A stretch of DNA of 64,000 nt from Hyposmocoma kahamanoa (GCF_003589595.1 NW_020653770.1:4172528-4236527), one strand, 5' to 3'; counted from the stretch's first letter, positions 43,485 to 54,990 are shown. The notes: generated from the letters alone by a model not told the origin. Program-made: numbers and translations.

Positions 43485-43660
43485 GAGAGTAGGTCCTGTC
43501 GTAGTGGTCCCATTTAAATTTGAAAGAAATATTCCTCCTTATAAGGGTGACAAATCAGGGGATGAATCCTATTTATTGGATTTCACCCACTTTTCGTTAA
43601 CCAATTTCAATAGAACTTGGCAAATAGATATAATTCCACTAAATTGTAAGGACGTTTTAT
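43485..43660 (+). mobile_element. 'CGACTTC' repeat, 3' part
   Basis: AGTGGTCCCATTTAAATTTG, GGGTGACAAATCAGGGGATG and TTCAATAGAACTTGGC. Confidence 0.6.
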
Positions 43661-43989
43661 TTTATTAAAAGGTTATTACGTTATTTAAACTGAACATGAA
43701 AAGGTATAATAAAAAGTGCAAATAGGTCTCCTCCTCGCATCCAGCGGATTCTCGCAAATATTTTTACTAGTTCTTGAAACATACTTAAAACTTTAATTCT
43801 CAGAAGCATATAAACAGATAATTTTTATCACCGACGCCATATTTACTTAATTGATAATGAAATCCCGAACGACCGTTGCCACCGCTATAATTTGGGCAAA
43901 ACCAGTCAACTGTATGTGGCAAAAGCGATATTGTAGTTCTGGAGATGTAGAATTCTTTAATACTTTTTTATGAAACCAAGTGACGGTAT

Positions 43990-44400
43990 CAGTTGGAATG
44001 GGCCGCCTTCGAAAACCTAGAGGACGACTTTAAGTCTAAAATCCCTCAAAGCCTGAAAACTAAAGTTTTTCAACCAACGCGTCCTGCCCATATTCATTTA
44101 CGGCGCCGAGACATGGTCGCTTAAAAAATAATATATGCACAAAATCAGAGTGGCTCAAAGGGCAATGGAGCGCACCATGCTTGGAAGTTCCCTCGTTGAC
44201 CGTATACCGTAGAGATACGACAGCGAATAAAAGTCATAGACGTCGGTATGCAGATGGAGATATGCAGGTGGGACGCCGACCGATGGACCAAGGCGGGCAC
44301 TGATTGGTACCTGGTAGAAGCGGCACGTTCTCAAGGCTGACCACCTGCTAGATGGTCGAATGATATCGTCGGGGTGGCCGAAAGACTAATGATAAGATTC
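43990..44400 (+). pseudogene. RTE-type LINE C-terminus, several frameshifts
   Basis: Frame pieces PIFIYGAETWSLK and RVAQRAMERTMLGSSLVDRI, then RRRYADGDMQVGRRP-like and ARWSNDIVGVA, follow the order of the RTE ORF2 C-terminus (YGAE+W, RAMER.MLG....DR, W.D.D). Multiple frame changes and stops. Confidence 0.6.
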
Positions 44401-44449
44401 GCACAGGACCAATTGAGCTGGTTTGCAAAAGAGGCCTAGGTGTGATAAG

Positions 44450-44680
44450 CGAAACGCCTGTTCATAGCAGTTGTAGTACCCCGCCCAGAGCTTTGAGGGG
44501 CACTGCGCTCGTCACGCGGACAAGTCCCATGTACCTGTAATTTCACCGCCACACTTATCGTTCAAAACCGGAACAGAATAATGATCATATTACTGCTTAG
44601 TGGCAGAAATAGATAAACTGGCAGCATTTCCACGGACGAACTCTTTCACCCTTGTGAAAGAAGTTCTACTGCTACTAAAT
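44450..44680 (-). mobile_element. repeat family A copy
   Basis: GATAAGCGAAACGCCTGTTC to CCACGGACGAACTCTTTCAC, reverse orientation. Confidence 0.7.
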
Positions 44681-45205
44681 GTATATACAGATTCTACAAG
44701 TAAAATTATCATTACTTATTACAAGTTTTAAGTTTAGAATTGCATAATGAAAACTATGGTAGGTATAAACATTGGTACGGCTTCAGGAGGATACAGTGAG
44801 TGCGATTTGTTAAAAAACAGTGACAACACCAGTTATCGAGATGAAGGTAAACAGACCCTAAGTGAGGTCACGGAACAACATACGCAAGCATACTTACTTA
44901 AATGACTTTTAATAAGATTCTGAATGTTGAAGGAGGTCCTTTGTTTCCCAAATTGGTTCTTGTTTGGGTATATTTTGTGTCACCAGGGTTCACTGCTTTG
45001 TTTTATTCTATTATAATACAAAAAATCCTCAGTTGAGATCATGGGATTGGTGGGATTTCCTAGCACACCAATATTATTTCTGATTATTTTTGTCACTGTT
45101 AATTTGACATTTTATTTCTGAATCGATTAACGGTGTTAATTCTATTTCCCCGTATATTCACCGTGAATGTTACACTAAAAAAATAATTTACTTAAAGAAG
45201 AATAT
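44681..45205. other. no feature recognised
   Basis: AT-rich stretch. Confidence 0.35.
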
Positions 45206-45209
45206 TTTT

Positions 45210-45440
45210 GACACAGAGTTCGTCCAGAGAAGTACTGTCACCTTACTTATTTCTGCCGCCACGCTGTAATGTGAACATTACTGCGCACCGGTTTGGAAGG
45301 GTGCTGATGAAATTACAGGCACATGGGACTTGTCAAATTGTGTCCCAGGGTGGCTGGCGAACTGGCACTGCTATGAACAGGCTTGATACTTAACACCTGA
45401 CACACGACTTGTTCGTCCAGTCACTTGGTATGATAAAAAA
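45210..45440 (+). mobile_element. repeat family A copy
   Basis: CACAGAGTTCGTCCAGAGAA to CACTTGGTATGATAAAAAAA; internal deletion. Confidence 0.7.
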
Positions 45441-46270
45441 ATATTATTAATAATATCTGATTCCTCTTCTTTGGAGGCGATATTCGAACAATGCAGTTTT
45501 TGACTAAAAAAAGCCGTGATGAAGACATGAAAATAATTCTCAAGACACAGGAGACGGAGCTACGTGAATTTGATTATCTAGTATCTACATCAACGTCACC
45601 TGTAGCATCAATCTCAATTCTCAATTAGTGTAGCCAGATAAGTACATTCAGACTTTGACTGACCAAAATCGTGTTGGAGGACAGTAAAGAGTTGCCAAAA
45701 TAGTTCTCCGGATTTCAAGATCGTGACTTGCTCAGGTATGACGAAAATGTCAATAACAGAAGTTAATGAGGAGCCAAAGGATATGATATTGCTACGTTTA
45801 TGTAGGTTATGCTGCAATACAATCTTTAAAGTCGATATAAAACTGTACGGTGTACAACAAGGCTTGGTTTTAATGCCCATTCAAACTTGAAAGCTTGACG
45901 TCACTTAGCAACTACACAACACGAGATCCGGCGAGTATTGACAGAGCAATTCAATGTCAATCGTCACTTGAACTTCAAATCAATCGATAATGTTCTCTAT
46001 TACCTGTTCTTCTTTGTTGAGAATTACGTCATTTTCATGTACCTAAATAAATAGCATGAGGTAGTCACAGTTTAGGAAAACGTATTCACCAGCATTTATG
46101 ACAACTGTGTTCTTTGCTGAAGATATTTTCTTGGACTTTGAAAAAAAAAAATTTAGGTCTTTGATCTAAACTCTCATATTGTTGAGGCGACCAGTGTTCA
46201 TGAATGGAACACAAAAATAGTTATGCTGCCAGTATTTGGATTTCCTTTGATATATCCGGAAATTTTAGTA
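45441..46270. other. no gene recognised
   Basis: An 88-codon minus frame (45880-45614) has no recognised motif; its GVQQG-like antisense phrase is too short to assign. Confidence 0.35.
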
Positions 46271-46279
46271 CAGAGATTT

Positions 46280-46490
46280 TAGTAGAGCTTCTTGTGAGTT
46301 TGTACAAGGAAGTACTGCCACCTTACCTATTTCTGTCACCTAGCAGTAATGTAAGCATTACTACGTTTCGGTTTCGACTTTTGGTCAAATTATAGGCTTA
46401 TGGGACTTGTCAACTTATGTCTGAAGGTGACAGGCGCAGTGGCAGTGTCCCTCAAAACTTTGCGATTTAAAGCTCGGAATGGCTTGTATT
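46280..46490 (+). mobile_element. repeat family A, partial copy
   Basis: TAGAGCTTCTTGTGAGTTTG, TATTTCTGTCACCTAGCAG and GTGACAGGCGCAGTGGCAG. Confidence 0.65.
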
Positions 46491-47079
46491 AGTGCTGTTC
46501 ATACTTCTTTGATATTGTTTATTACTATTGTTACTTTATTGGCATTGTTACATTATTTTATTTGACATTGTTTATTTAAGAAATTAATTCTAATTATATA
46601 CATTGTTTAACTGCAATCTAATTTTAATATTTGCATGCCAGTATAGTACCTGGCGCAACATGATTTCATGACACTTTGTACAATATCTTGTGTATCGTGT
46701 TGGCCTGCGAATAAATATTATTGCTATTTCCTACGAATTGAAGATAATTATAGATTAGAACTAACTACAAAATGCTTGTCTTCCTTCTGTAAAAGACGAA
46801 GAAACAGACGCAACGTTCTTCATCTTGTGTGTTCTATTAACGCTCACGTGATGCGCAATGACATTGGATCCATAGATCTCAGTTGATTTACACTTGTAAC
46901 GTTCAATCTCTTTGATGCACATGCCTTTATATTGCTATGGCATCTGTTTTATACTATCTGACGTCAGAGACACTATTTTGTACGATTGTTGCTTATTTGT
47001 GGTTTCTGAGTTCATTTATTTTCATAATTGTAGAAGTTTCTTTTTAGAGCTTACTGATTTGGTTTTAAACAAAATATAA
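46491..47079. other. no feature recognised
   Basis: AT-rich; a 72-codon frame from 46668 rests on a non-ATG start and shows no family signal. Confidence 0.35.
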
Positions 47080-47284
47080 TAATAACGCACACACTCAACA
47101 TAGCACTAGGGAAACCTTGAGTCGCGGGTGCCATACAGGACACATATATAGACAACCACAAATTACACCCAAACTCAAGAGAGAAACAAATATGGCCCAT
47201 ATAAATATTCTTCCGACCCGGGAATAGAACTTGGGACCTCTGTGTGACACTCCGGCATGGTGACCGTTCGGCCATGAAGGCAGT
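47080..47284 (-). mobile_element. SINE G, copy 4
   Basis: Reverse SINE G with head ACTGCCTTCATGGCCGAACG, AATAATAAC-type tail at the low-coordinate end. Confidence 0.75.
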
Positions 47285-47439
47285 TAATCATGGTAGTATA
47301 ATGGTATATTTAAGGCAACATTTTCGTTATCATTTGCCTTGAGAAAGATAAAACGTTTCTCCAAGATGTCTAAACCTATAATCCACTATTTGTTTCCGAG
47401 TAGAAAAGCGTATAGAAAAGTTTTAAGCAAACTTTACAT

Positions 47440-47640
47440 TTAACTTGTGAGTCGGAAAATCCATTTTCGTATGACTTCCTTATTGCATCACTAGTGAATG
47501 ACGTTTTGAAAACATTTTTAAGCCAACTTGATCTTTAATTACATTACATAAATACAAATTTCAACTAAAAAGCTGATATCCCTTTACACTTGTCTGTGGA
47601 ATGCGCTTTCAGAACCAAAAGGTCGACTAGGAGATTAGGT
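47440..47640 (+). repeat. interspersed repeat U, copy 1 (empty site)
   Basis: TCACTAGTGAATGACGTTTT, TGATCTTTAATTACATTACA and TGTGGAATGCGCTTTCAGA match 56690-57372, which carries a 0.45 kb insertion. Confidence 0.65.
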
Positions 47641-47770
47641 ACCTTAGAACACTTAGGTGCAAGTGAGGCAGTGGATTTGAGAACTTTATTCATAGAGCAT
47701 TTGATAAAGACTGAACCCGCAAACTAAGGCTATCAAGTCGCATGTAGTTTCATAAACCTTTCGCTGCATA

Positions 47771-48207
47771 AAGGTGGTTTTCCACCGGCTAGACAAGACG
47801 AGAACTAAAATGTCGCCGGCCTATTCCCTTGATTTGAAATTAATAGTTCGCGTGAGCTCGCGCTGTGGTTGTGGATACAGTTCAGAATAGTGAATACGAT
47901 TCGGTGCTGTTCAGTTCATCTAGCTATAAATACGAAGCTATAAGACATCTCGCGCGACCACGCGTAAGCCATCGCAATCCGATTTCCGTTGCAGAGTTAA
48001 ATTAACTCATTGTTGGCAGCAATACGGCTCAATATTTCATCCACAAATATTTCAATTGTCGTCTCGCCCCTCCTCGTCAACCTAGACGATATCGACTGAA
48101 AATGTGTTAGAAGAGAATTGAAATTTTGCCTTACAAATTTCAATCCTCGTCTCGCTTCGTCGCGTCTCGCCTCGTCGCGTCTCGCCTCGCCAGTGGAAAA
48201 GCACTTT
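47771..48207. mobile_element. TIR element L (GTGGTTTTCCAC ends)
   Basis: Left AAGGTGGTTTTCCACCGGCT and, inverted from the right, AAAGTGCTTTTCCACTGGCG. Just inside lie AGACAAGACGAG and, on the right, tandem GCGTCTCGCCTCGTC units at 48150-48190 that give an artefactual EARRDEARRDEARR frame. Confidence 0.75.
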
Positions 48208-48574
48208 GAAACTAGACTATCAGTAGATTTATTCCGCACCCAATTCCGACTAAAAACAATGCTTTTTAGAGTACCAAGTCCAAACTAAACCTACATTGGT
48301 ACTAATGACTGCATCGCATGCCCACAATGATATGGCCTATTTTATGGCCCAGCCTTGATGCATTCATAACATATATATTATTGCTGACTATGACATCAAG
48401 TTGACGTAACTCTATTATGTTACTCATTTTATTTTAACTTAGATGGTAAGGTACCATGGTATTACCATATTTCTTGAAGCTGACAATGGTGGCCCTGGTA
48501 TTGACTTTTGATCCCATACGTTCATGTGGTCAACAGTTAAGAATCAGTAAAATATTATATAATGTTTTTTTTAT
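48208..48574. other. no feature recognised
   Basis: AT-rich stretch. Confidence 0.35.
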
Positions 48575-48770
48575 TATACCAAGTAACGGGATGAACAAGT
48601 CGTGCACCTGGTGGTAAGCGACGCGTCTGCTCCAGTATTCTTCAGAGCTTTAAATCACAAAGATCTGATGGGCATTGTTACTACGCCCGGCACCCTGAGA
48701 CATAAGTTTACAAATCCCATGTGCATATAATTTCATCAACATAAGCCCTTCAAAACCGGGGTTTGTAGCA
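48575..48770 (-). mobile_element. repeat family A copy
   Basis: ACCAAGTAACGGGATGAACA, CCTGGTGGTAAGCGACGCGT and CCCTTCAAAACCGG, reverse orientation; 5' part missing. Confidence 0.65.
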
Positions 48771-48993
48771 TCTGAACCCGTAGCTACATTTGTAGCTACC
48801 AGTAGAGTTTGTCACGTTAATGGTGCGTTATTGATAGAAAGTACGCTCGATACACGTGAATTTATTGTAGAAGTATAATAGGGCAAAGATGAAGGAAGAA
48901 AGAAAGGAAGAGTGGGTAAAGTAAAGGCTGTAACTAACACAGGTAAGTATAAAAACAGGTACAATAATGTAAAAACACTAAAAAAGGGCCTAT

Positions 48994-49003
48994 NNNNNNN
49001 NNN
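48994..49003. other. assembly gap (10 N) between identical 47 bp ends
   Basis: 48947-48993 and 49004-49050 are the same 47 bp, starting GTATAAAAACAGGTACAATA and ending AAAAAGGGCCTAT. The two contigs overlap, and the N run is probably artificial. Confidence 0.95.
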
Positions 49004-49114
49004 GTATAAAAACAGGTACAATAATGTAAAAACACTAAAAAAGGGCCTATATTCGTATTATTGCTGCATATAAGCTGTTAGGTTTACATGATAGCAGGAT
49101 ACGGTCTTTCCTCT

Positions 49115-49600
49115 CCGAGAATTTTGGTGGGAATGGCGACGGAACGAAGCAAAGTAACAATGACGAGGCAAACGAATTAGAGAACGATTCAAAATTTCAA
49201 AAGCAAGTGGCAAGAGCGTCTACTTCGAAAAGTAAAATCCTAAAAGTAAAATACTCCCAAATGGAATATTTAACTACTTCAATTACACGTTTGCAAGTAG
49301 ATACTAACTTTTCGATAGATTACGGTACAACACTAAAGAAATCCGCTATTTGTTCAGTTCCATTTTTGTTTAGGCACGTAAAAGAACCTATTTCACCATT
49401 CACGTTAACGGTGCGTTATTGTCTATGAAGCTCAAAACGAAAGCGTTTGTGGCTAATGAACTGCGGATGGCTCACGGATCGTTTTGATTTCGTACGCAGC
49501 TGCGGTTGTATATTTTGAGAGTAGACGTTCAGGAACCAGAGAAAAGGGTGATGAAAAGCTGAGTTGACGATGAAAGAGGTCGCATTGTCACACATTGTCT
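49115..49600 (+). repeat. interspersed repeat V, copy 2, split
   Basis: 49130-49205 (GGCGACGGAACGAAGCAAAG; GAGAACGATTCAAAAT) and 49515-49600 (GAACCAGAGAAAAGGGTGAT; GGTCGCATTGTCACAC) match the two halves of 9585-9715; about 300 bp of unrecognised sequence lies between them. Confidence 0.5.
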
Positions 49601-49835
49601 AGTTTGTTTACCTACAGACGACATCACCGTTCAGTTTTAGGAACTTGAAAAGCTTTATTTAAATAAAATTATATTTATCTTGGCTTTATACTGGGTTATT
49701 TGAAAAAAACTAGTAACTTCACAGCACTATATCATTAGCATCATAAACAACAACTTTTTTTTCGTGATTTTTAATAATTCATTTTACTGTCATATAAAAA
49801 TTAAAATATTTAAATACATCGCTCTAAATGGTGAT

Positions 49836-50135
49836 AACTCTGTGCAAAATGCAGAAGCGCGGGCGAAGGCCGTTCGGGAGGACGAAATACAGATCAAAAT
49901 AATGTTTGTTTTTTAAAAAACGATCTCAAATGCTCGTGGAATTACATCTATTTCCAAGTTTTATTGAAATCGGTTACCGGAAACAAACTCTGTGCAAAAT
50001 GCAGAAGCGCGGGCGAAGGCCGTTCGGGAGGACGAAATACAGATCAAAATAATGTTTTTTTTTTAAAAACGATCTCAAATGTTCATGGAATTACATCTAT
50101 TTCCAAGTTTTATTGAAATCGGTTACCGGAAAGTG
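49836..50135. repeat. 150 bp tandem duplication
   Basis: Two units, 49836-49985 and 49986-50135, start AACTCTGTGCAAAATGCAGA and differ by only a few bases, mainly a T-run and CTCG/TTCA. The duplicated unit joins GAAGCGCGGGCGAAGGCCGT with part of the 'CGACTTC' repeat. Confidence 0.9.
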
Positions 50136-50315
50136 AGCGAAACCGGATTTATCCCCTAGTTTGCCACCCTTATAATGTAATATTTTCTTCAAATAAATAT
50201 ATAATAAATGGGACCAACACTAAGGTAACCTCTTTCCAACAAATTAAGTTATCGCGTAACATACATACAAAAAATACAGTCGAATTGTGCACCTCCTCAT
50301 TTTTTAAGCCAGTTA
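49904..50315 (-). mobile_element. 'CGACTTC' repeat containing the tandem duplication
   Basis: ATCTCAAATGCTCGTGGAAT at the start and AGTCGAATTGTGCACCTCCT then TTTAAGCCAGTTA at the end, reverse orientation. Confidence 0.7.
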
Positions 50316-50682
50316 AAAACAATAGCTAGATATGATCGTTTTCCTTTACCTTATCTTCTTAAAATTAATTTTCGACGTCTGCAACATCCGAAATTGATAT
50401 TTGGAGTCTCGGAAGTCTTTCTTCACACACCCTAGCTTCGTATACCTTTTACATACTTTCTTAAAAAGTTATACGATTCCCTATTGAATCAACATAATTA
50501 AATTCATTTTTTACAATTGATGCTGCAATCTTCTTATCATATCAATGATTTGTTTTAACTAATGCTCTCCATCGTGTTGAAAGGTTTGACTATCGGAGTA
50601 CCACTGCTGCTCTCGCCGATTGTTGCACAGAGTGCATAGATAACATGCACTTGTCACTTGCCAAATTTCACGTTTTTTTTTA
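50316..50682. other. no feature recognised
   Basis: AT-rich stretch. Confidence 0.35.
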
Positions 50683-50830
50683 TAGCCCCGCACTAGAGAA
50701 ACCCTGTATCGCAACTACAAATTACACCCAAACTCACCAGATAAATAAATGCAGGCCATACAAATATTGCTCCCGGCTTCGGATTCAGACCCGGGACCTC
50801 TGCGGGGCAGACCAATATGGAAGCAGTTAC
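50683..50830 (-). mobile_element. SINE G, degenerate copy 5
   Basis: AGCCCCGCACTAGAGAAACC, ACAAATTACACCCAAACTCA and CCCGGGACCTCTGCGGGGCA. Confidence 0.65.
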
Positions 50831-50859
50831 TACTGGCTTGACTACTATCCACAATTCGA

Positions 50860-51235
50860 GTCCCTTGGTTTGACCATGTTAAGTTAAGCAGGGGTCAAAT
50901 TGTCAGCGCGCATAGACTTCTATCCGGACACGTTCCATTCAACAATTTTTTGTATTTGATGCGGAGGGTGAACTCTCCGAATTGCGAAGTGTGTGGGATT
51001 CCTGAGTGTGTACATCATTTACTCATGGAGTGTGTTCGGACGGAACCTATCAATCTGTATTATCGGAGTCAATATACAGTTCCGCGGAGATTTTGTATAC
51101 ATGTTTAGTTAGGTAGTATTTTGATTTATATTTCTGGATTTTATTAAGTGTTTTCTTGACGTACCGTCGTTCTAACGAGACTGCCGTGTTCAATAACGAT
51201 CAAAGCCCATAAATAAATAAATATTTAAAAAATAT
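50860..51235 (+). pseudogene. LINE ORF2 C-terminal zinc-knuckle remnant with A-rich tail
   Basis: Translation LSRGQIVSAHRLLSGHVPFN, NSPNCEVCGIPECVHHLLME, C..., then a stop. The C-x2-C-x4-C-x-H-H-x4-C cluster is the usual end of R1/Jockey-type ORF2. The 3' tail is CCCATAAATAAATAAATATT. Confidence 0.6.
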
Positions 51236-51273
51236 ATATTTTTACAGTTTTAAGCACGGAATTATATATTTCA

Positions 51274-51764
51274 TAAACTGGATCGCGCACTTCGATATAC
51301 CAATATTATACATTTACACCTTATTGGCTTTTATGTTAAGGTTTATTTTAAGTTAAAATAAAAAACCGAGTCACGTGAGATAGCTCGAAGTAGTGGTCTG
51401 TCCTTGTCTAACAAGTTGCCAATCCTAAATAAAATCAATTAGGTAGTGTCTAGATTAATAACTTTTTTAAATTTTGATTATTTAAAATTAGCTTAAAGGT
51501 AATATGCGTTTACTGTAATAATATACATATATCAATAATGAAACCTTCTACTATGAGTAGTAAATATACTAATTTGTATTATGAAATAATATTAGTAGTT
51601 TTGGTCATCTATAAGCGGCCACATTTTCTGTAAAAATTAAAAAGTTAAAAACAATATGGCCGGCTGAAACTTGAATGAACACCCTATTAGAAAGAGATGC
51701 ATTACTACTTTGAAGCCTCTCAATCGGCACGTTTTATTAACTTAGTGCGCGATCCAGTTTAATA
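51274..51764. mobile_element. TIR element M (AAACTGGATCGCGCACT ends)
   Basis: TAAACTGGATCGCGCACTTC at 51274 and its inverted partner TTAGTGCGCGATCCAGTTTA at 51742-51761. AT-rich inside, no coding potential. Confidence 0.7.
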
Positions 51765-52046
51765 AACAAGTCCGCGGTTTTTAGTTGACGCCAGCGTTTG
51801 TTTGCTTACCGATATACGACCTCACGTGGTGTGTTTAGTGTTTGCATATAATATTAAAGATATATCAATTTTCCGATTTTATTTACTGATTTAAAATACA
51901 CATCACTATTATTTTACAAAAATATTGATTCAATGATTAGTTTTATTATACATTCTTTTTAAGTACAATTACATAAGTTTTGTCTCTCTCTATCCAGTTG
52001 CTTATGAAGAATTCACCAAAAATGTAGCCTATGTTGGAACCAGCTT
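51765..52046. other. no feature recognised
   Basis: AT-rich stretch. Confidence 0.35.
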
Positions 52047-52315
52047 TTAACCGATTTTAAATAGATAGAAGTTCTCATTTCGTCTTTATTTTGTGTGTGT
52101 TTGTTACGCAATTACTCCGATATTTCGGAACCGATTTAGATGATTCTTTTTTGTTGGAAGGGGGTAATTCAGTAGTGGTCCCATATCAATTTGAAGAAAA
52201 TATTCCACTTTATGACGGCAAATTAAGGGATGAATTAGGTTTATTGGATTTCAATCACCAAATACATGTTATTTCACAAACTTTTGAAGTCAGTTTTGTT
52301 TATTTATGGGTCAAT
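52047..52315 (+). mobile_element. 'CGACTTC' repeat, diverged copy
   Basis: TTTTAACCGATTTTAAATAG at the start, ACTCCGATATTTCGGAACCG and AGTAGTGGTCCCATATCAAT. It creates a 76-codon spurious frame. Confidence 0.65.
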
Positions 52316-52575
52316 TCTTAAAATTATATATATTTTACTAGAAAATAAAAACGTTTTGGAATACCGTCAGCCTTTACGTTAAAATGACGCCATTGAAGTT
52401 ATTTGTGTACTTGTAGTGTGTACACATGTATAGTGACATCACTTTTGTACGAAAAAAAACTTAAGGACATATTCACTATGATGTTTTGATAGTAAAATGA
52501 ATGATGGCATTGTATTTACGTGTATTAAGTTGATGTTATTATCTTCGTCAGTTGTAATTGACATAAGTTTTTATA

Positions 52576-53035
52576 GTACTGTAGTCTAGGCTCTACTCTA
52601 TGAGTAGAATCACTGGCTGAGTGAATAGTTTTGTAATTAGAATGCGTGTTGAAAAATTAAATAAAAAAATAAAACAATCACTGAAGAAGTAGTGTGTGGC
52701 TAGCCTATAGTAAAGGCTGATCACTTATGTAAGTTGCCTATCATAGGTAGAGCACCAGCTAGGGATGTTCACCCCTTCAGCTGTGAAGAAGAGGGATGTA
52801 GTCTAGGCTCTACTCTATGAGTAGAATCACTGGCTGAGTGAATAGTTTTGTAATTAGAATGTGTGTTGAAAAATGAAATAAAAAAAGAATAGAACATCTT
52901 GATAGAACGAAATGTAACCCAACGCTAAAAATACGTGAAAGAATACAATAAATCAAGAGATTATTCCAGTTTAAATTCATAAAAGTACCTCTCGCTACGC
53001 AATCCGAGTTACGTCCTCAGTTACAGTACGTACTA
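52576..53035 (+). repeat. interspersed repeat S, copies 2 and 3 in tandem
   Basis: TGTAGTCTAGGCTCTACTCT starts at about 52579 and again at about 52798, a 219 bp step. Only the second is followed by the full 3' part (CATAAAAGTACCTCTCGCTA). Confidence 0.75.
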
Positions 53036-53151
53036 TGTCGTGGATATTAAAAGGATTCTCATGAAGCGTTTCGCTGTCACATGTATGTGGCGTACGGCTG
53101 TGGAGGGGAATTCCATGCCTGCTCAACCAGAGCCTTCAGCATATTGACTGT

Positions 53152-54346
53152 GAACTGGCAATCGGTACTATCTCAATTTTGACAACATTACAGGGTGAAT
53201 AAAAAAATTGTTTGCGTTATTTATATGTATAGCACATGATTTATGAAATAAAAGTACGTGTTTTTAGATATTTTTATTACACAGGTATGTATGTACACTA
53301 CAGTGGCGAGGTGTGAATATTGTCCTTAGTAAAGCCGAGGTTTTAACTTTTTGAAAAAAAAAAACAAAAAACACTTACTTTAACGAAAATTTCTTTTCCT
53401 GTTAAAAAGGCGCTTGGCGACATTTATACACAACACTTATTAGGACACAAGATATGAGTTCACTTCACAGGATAACTTATTCTACACATAAAATAACCAT
53501 AACTTTTAAAGTAATTTTACATTTTCAGCTACGAAAGTATTTAAACAAACACATGAATGCCAAGTGTTGCTATTTTAATTACCTATGAATTACCATGACC
53601 TTCTACATACATTCGTTAGTAGTCCTATTAGAAAGAAACACCCAGATACATATTTATCTAAGATTTACAAAATAGAAATTAACCATATTTTGTATTAATT
53701 TGCAATTATAATAATTTTGTTACATTATTTTAAGAAAGTTTTACATGTGGCAACGATTCAGACATTAAAATAAATTAAACTAAGATGTGTTGGAATAAGG
53801 TTTAAATTTAAGTGAACGCTATTCGACGATAACTCGAATTATCGCGGTTTCTCGGCCGCCATTTCTATATATGTTATATAGCGGATTTTTGCGAATGTGT
53901 GCGTATATTTTTATGGGAGTGCGTAGATTTCATGAATGAAATAGAATTCGCCGATCCGCCGTCTTACCTCGAGCTGTTTAGTTGATATGCATCGGGACTA
54001 GTTACTATACGCGTATAATAGTGAATATTACGAAAAAACGTTTGTAAGTGGTGCGCGCTGCCACTGGTAATATGTACAATCAAGAGCACGTCAAGCTTGA
54101 TACTTAAGACTTAAATCCAACTCTATGCCGCTTACGATAACAACGGTCCAAAGTACAAAGTGTCAAGCTTGACGTGCTCTTGACTGTACGAGGAAAATTT
54201 TAGGCAAGCCGGTGGGAATCGAGTTATATGGACGTATCGCCACTGGTACACTACGTATTTTTATTTAATAAACCAGATGCTATATAAATTATTTTTCCTC
54301 ACCTGTGAAATTGTCAAAATTGAGATAGCATAGGTTGCCAGTTCGC
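53152..54346. mobile_element. 1.2 kb TIR element N
   Basis: Left GAACTGGCAATCGGTACTAT then CTCAATTTTGACAA; right, inverted, GAACTGGCAACCTATGCTAT then CTCAATTTTGACAA. Inverted repeats of about 35 bp. The interior is AT-rich with no transposase; it hosts a palindromic element. Confidence 0.75.
54074..54189. mobile_element. 116 bp palindromic element, nested in N
   Basis: Arms GTACAATCAAGAGCACGTCA then AGCTTGA, and the inverse TCAAGCTTGACGTGCTCTTG then ACTGTAC. Arms about 28 bp, 60 bp centre. One arm plus centre recurs at 14264-14366. Confidence 0.8.
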
Positions 54347-54520
54347 AATAGATATCTTACCTGACGCTCTCCCAACTGAGCTATTGAACAAACCAGCAAA
54401 CCTTATGAAGTTTTCTATGTGGTTCTTGCAAATGTTTGTTTTTGGTTTTTAACGACTTTTTTTTTATAGCGCCATCTGTAGGAAATTTATTTCTTCACTA
54501 AAAGAGGTACGTTTACAGCT
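54347..54520 (-). mobile_element. SINE B, head and flank
   Basis: CTGACGCTCTCCCAACTGAGC (A box, reverse) at 54361-54381, and GACTTTTTTTTTATAGCGCCATCTG in the flank. Confidence 0.55.
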
Positions 54521-54574
54521 ACCATCGGTTACTAGGGTTGTCGCTATAGTTCTAATTTAAAAAATACATAACTT

Positions 54575-54850
54575 TCTTTTTACAATACCAAGTGACGGAA
54601 TGAACAAGTCGTGCGCCTGGTGGCAAGCGACACGCCTATCCATAACAGTTGCAATGACATTCAGAGCTTTAAATCGCCAAGATGTTACGGATGTTGCTAC
54701 TGCCGTCCGTCACCCTGAGACATAAGTTGACTAGTTCCATATGCCCGTAAGTTCACCAGCATCCTTACCCTTCTAAACCGGAACGCAGTAATGCTCACAG
54801 TACGTCCTACGTCTCTGGACGAATTCTTTCACACGAAGCTCTACGACTAT
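54575..54850 (-). mobile_element. repeat family A, full copy
   Basis: ACCAAGTGACGGAATGAACA to CTCTGGACGAATTCTTTCAC, reverse orientation. Confidence 0.75.
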
Positions 54851-54879
54851 TATACATTTGCAGTGCCACTCAGAGCTAC

Positions 54880-54990
54880 ACGCTACACGCCGTGTCCATA
54901 ACATTTGTTATGAACAGGCGTGTAGCTTACCATCAGGCGCATGACTTGTTCATCCCGTCACTTGATATTATAAAAAAAGTGCATACAACA
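54880..54990 (+). mobile_element. repeat family A, 3' end in opposite orientation
   Basis: GAACAGGCGTGTAGCTTACC and CCCGTCACTTGATATTATAA, forming a large inverted pair with the previous copy. Confidence 0.65.

Noticed and set aside
45614..45880. 88-codon minus frame as a possible upstream TINAG exon
   Set aside because: Lacks the Cys-rich pattern and a splice border in the needed phase.
47997..48239. Frame with EARRD repeats
   Set aside because: Comes from tandem units in the terminal part of TIR element L.
37267..52315. Evenly recurring CGACTTC repeats as a CRISPR-like array
   Set aside because: Copies are dispersed, differ in orientation and length, and the DNA is eukaryotic.
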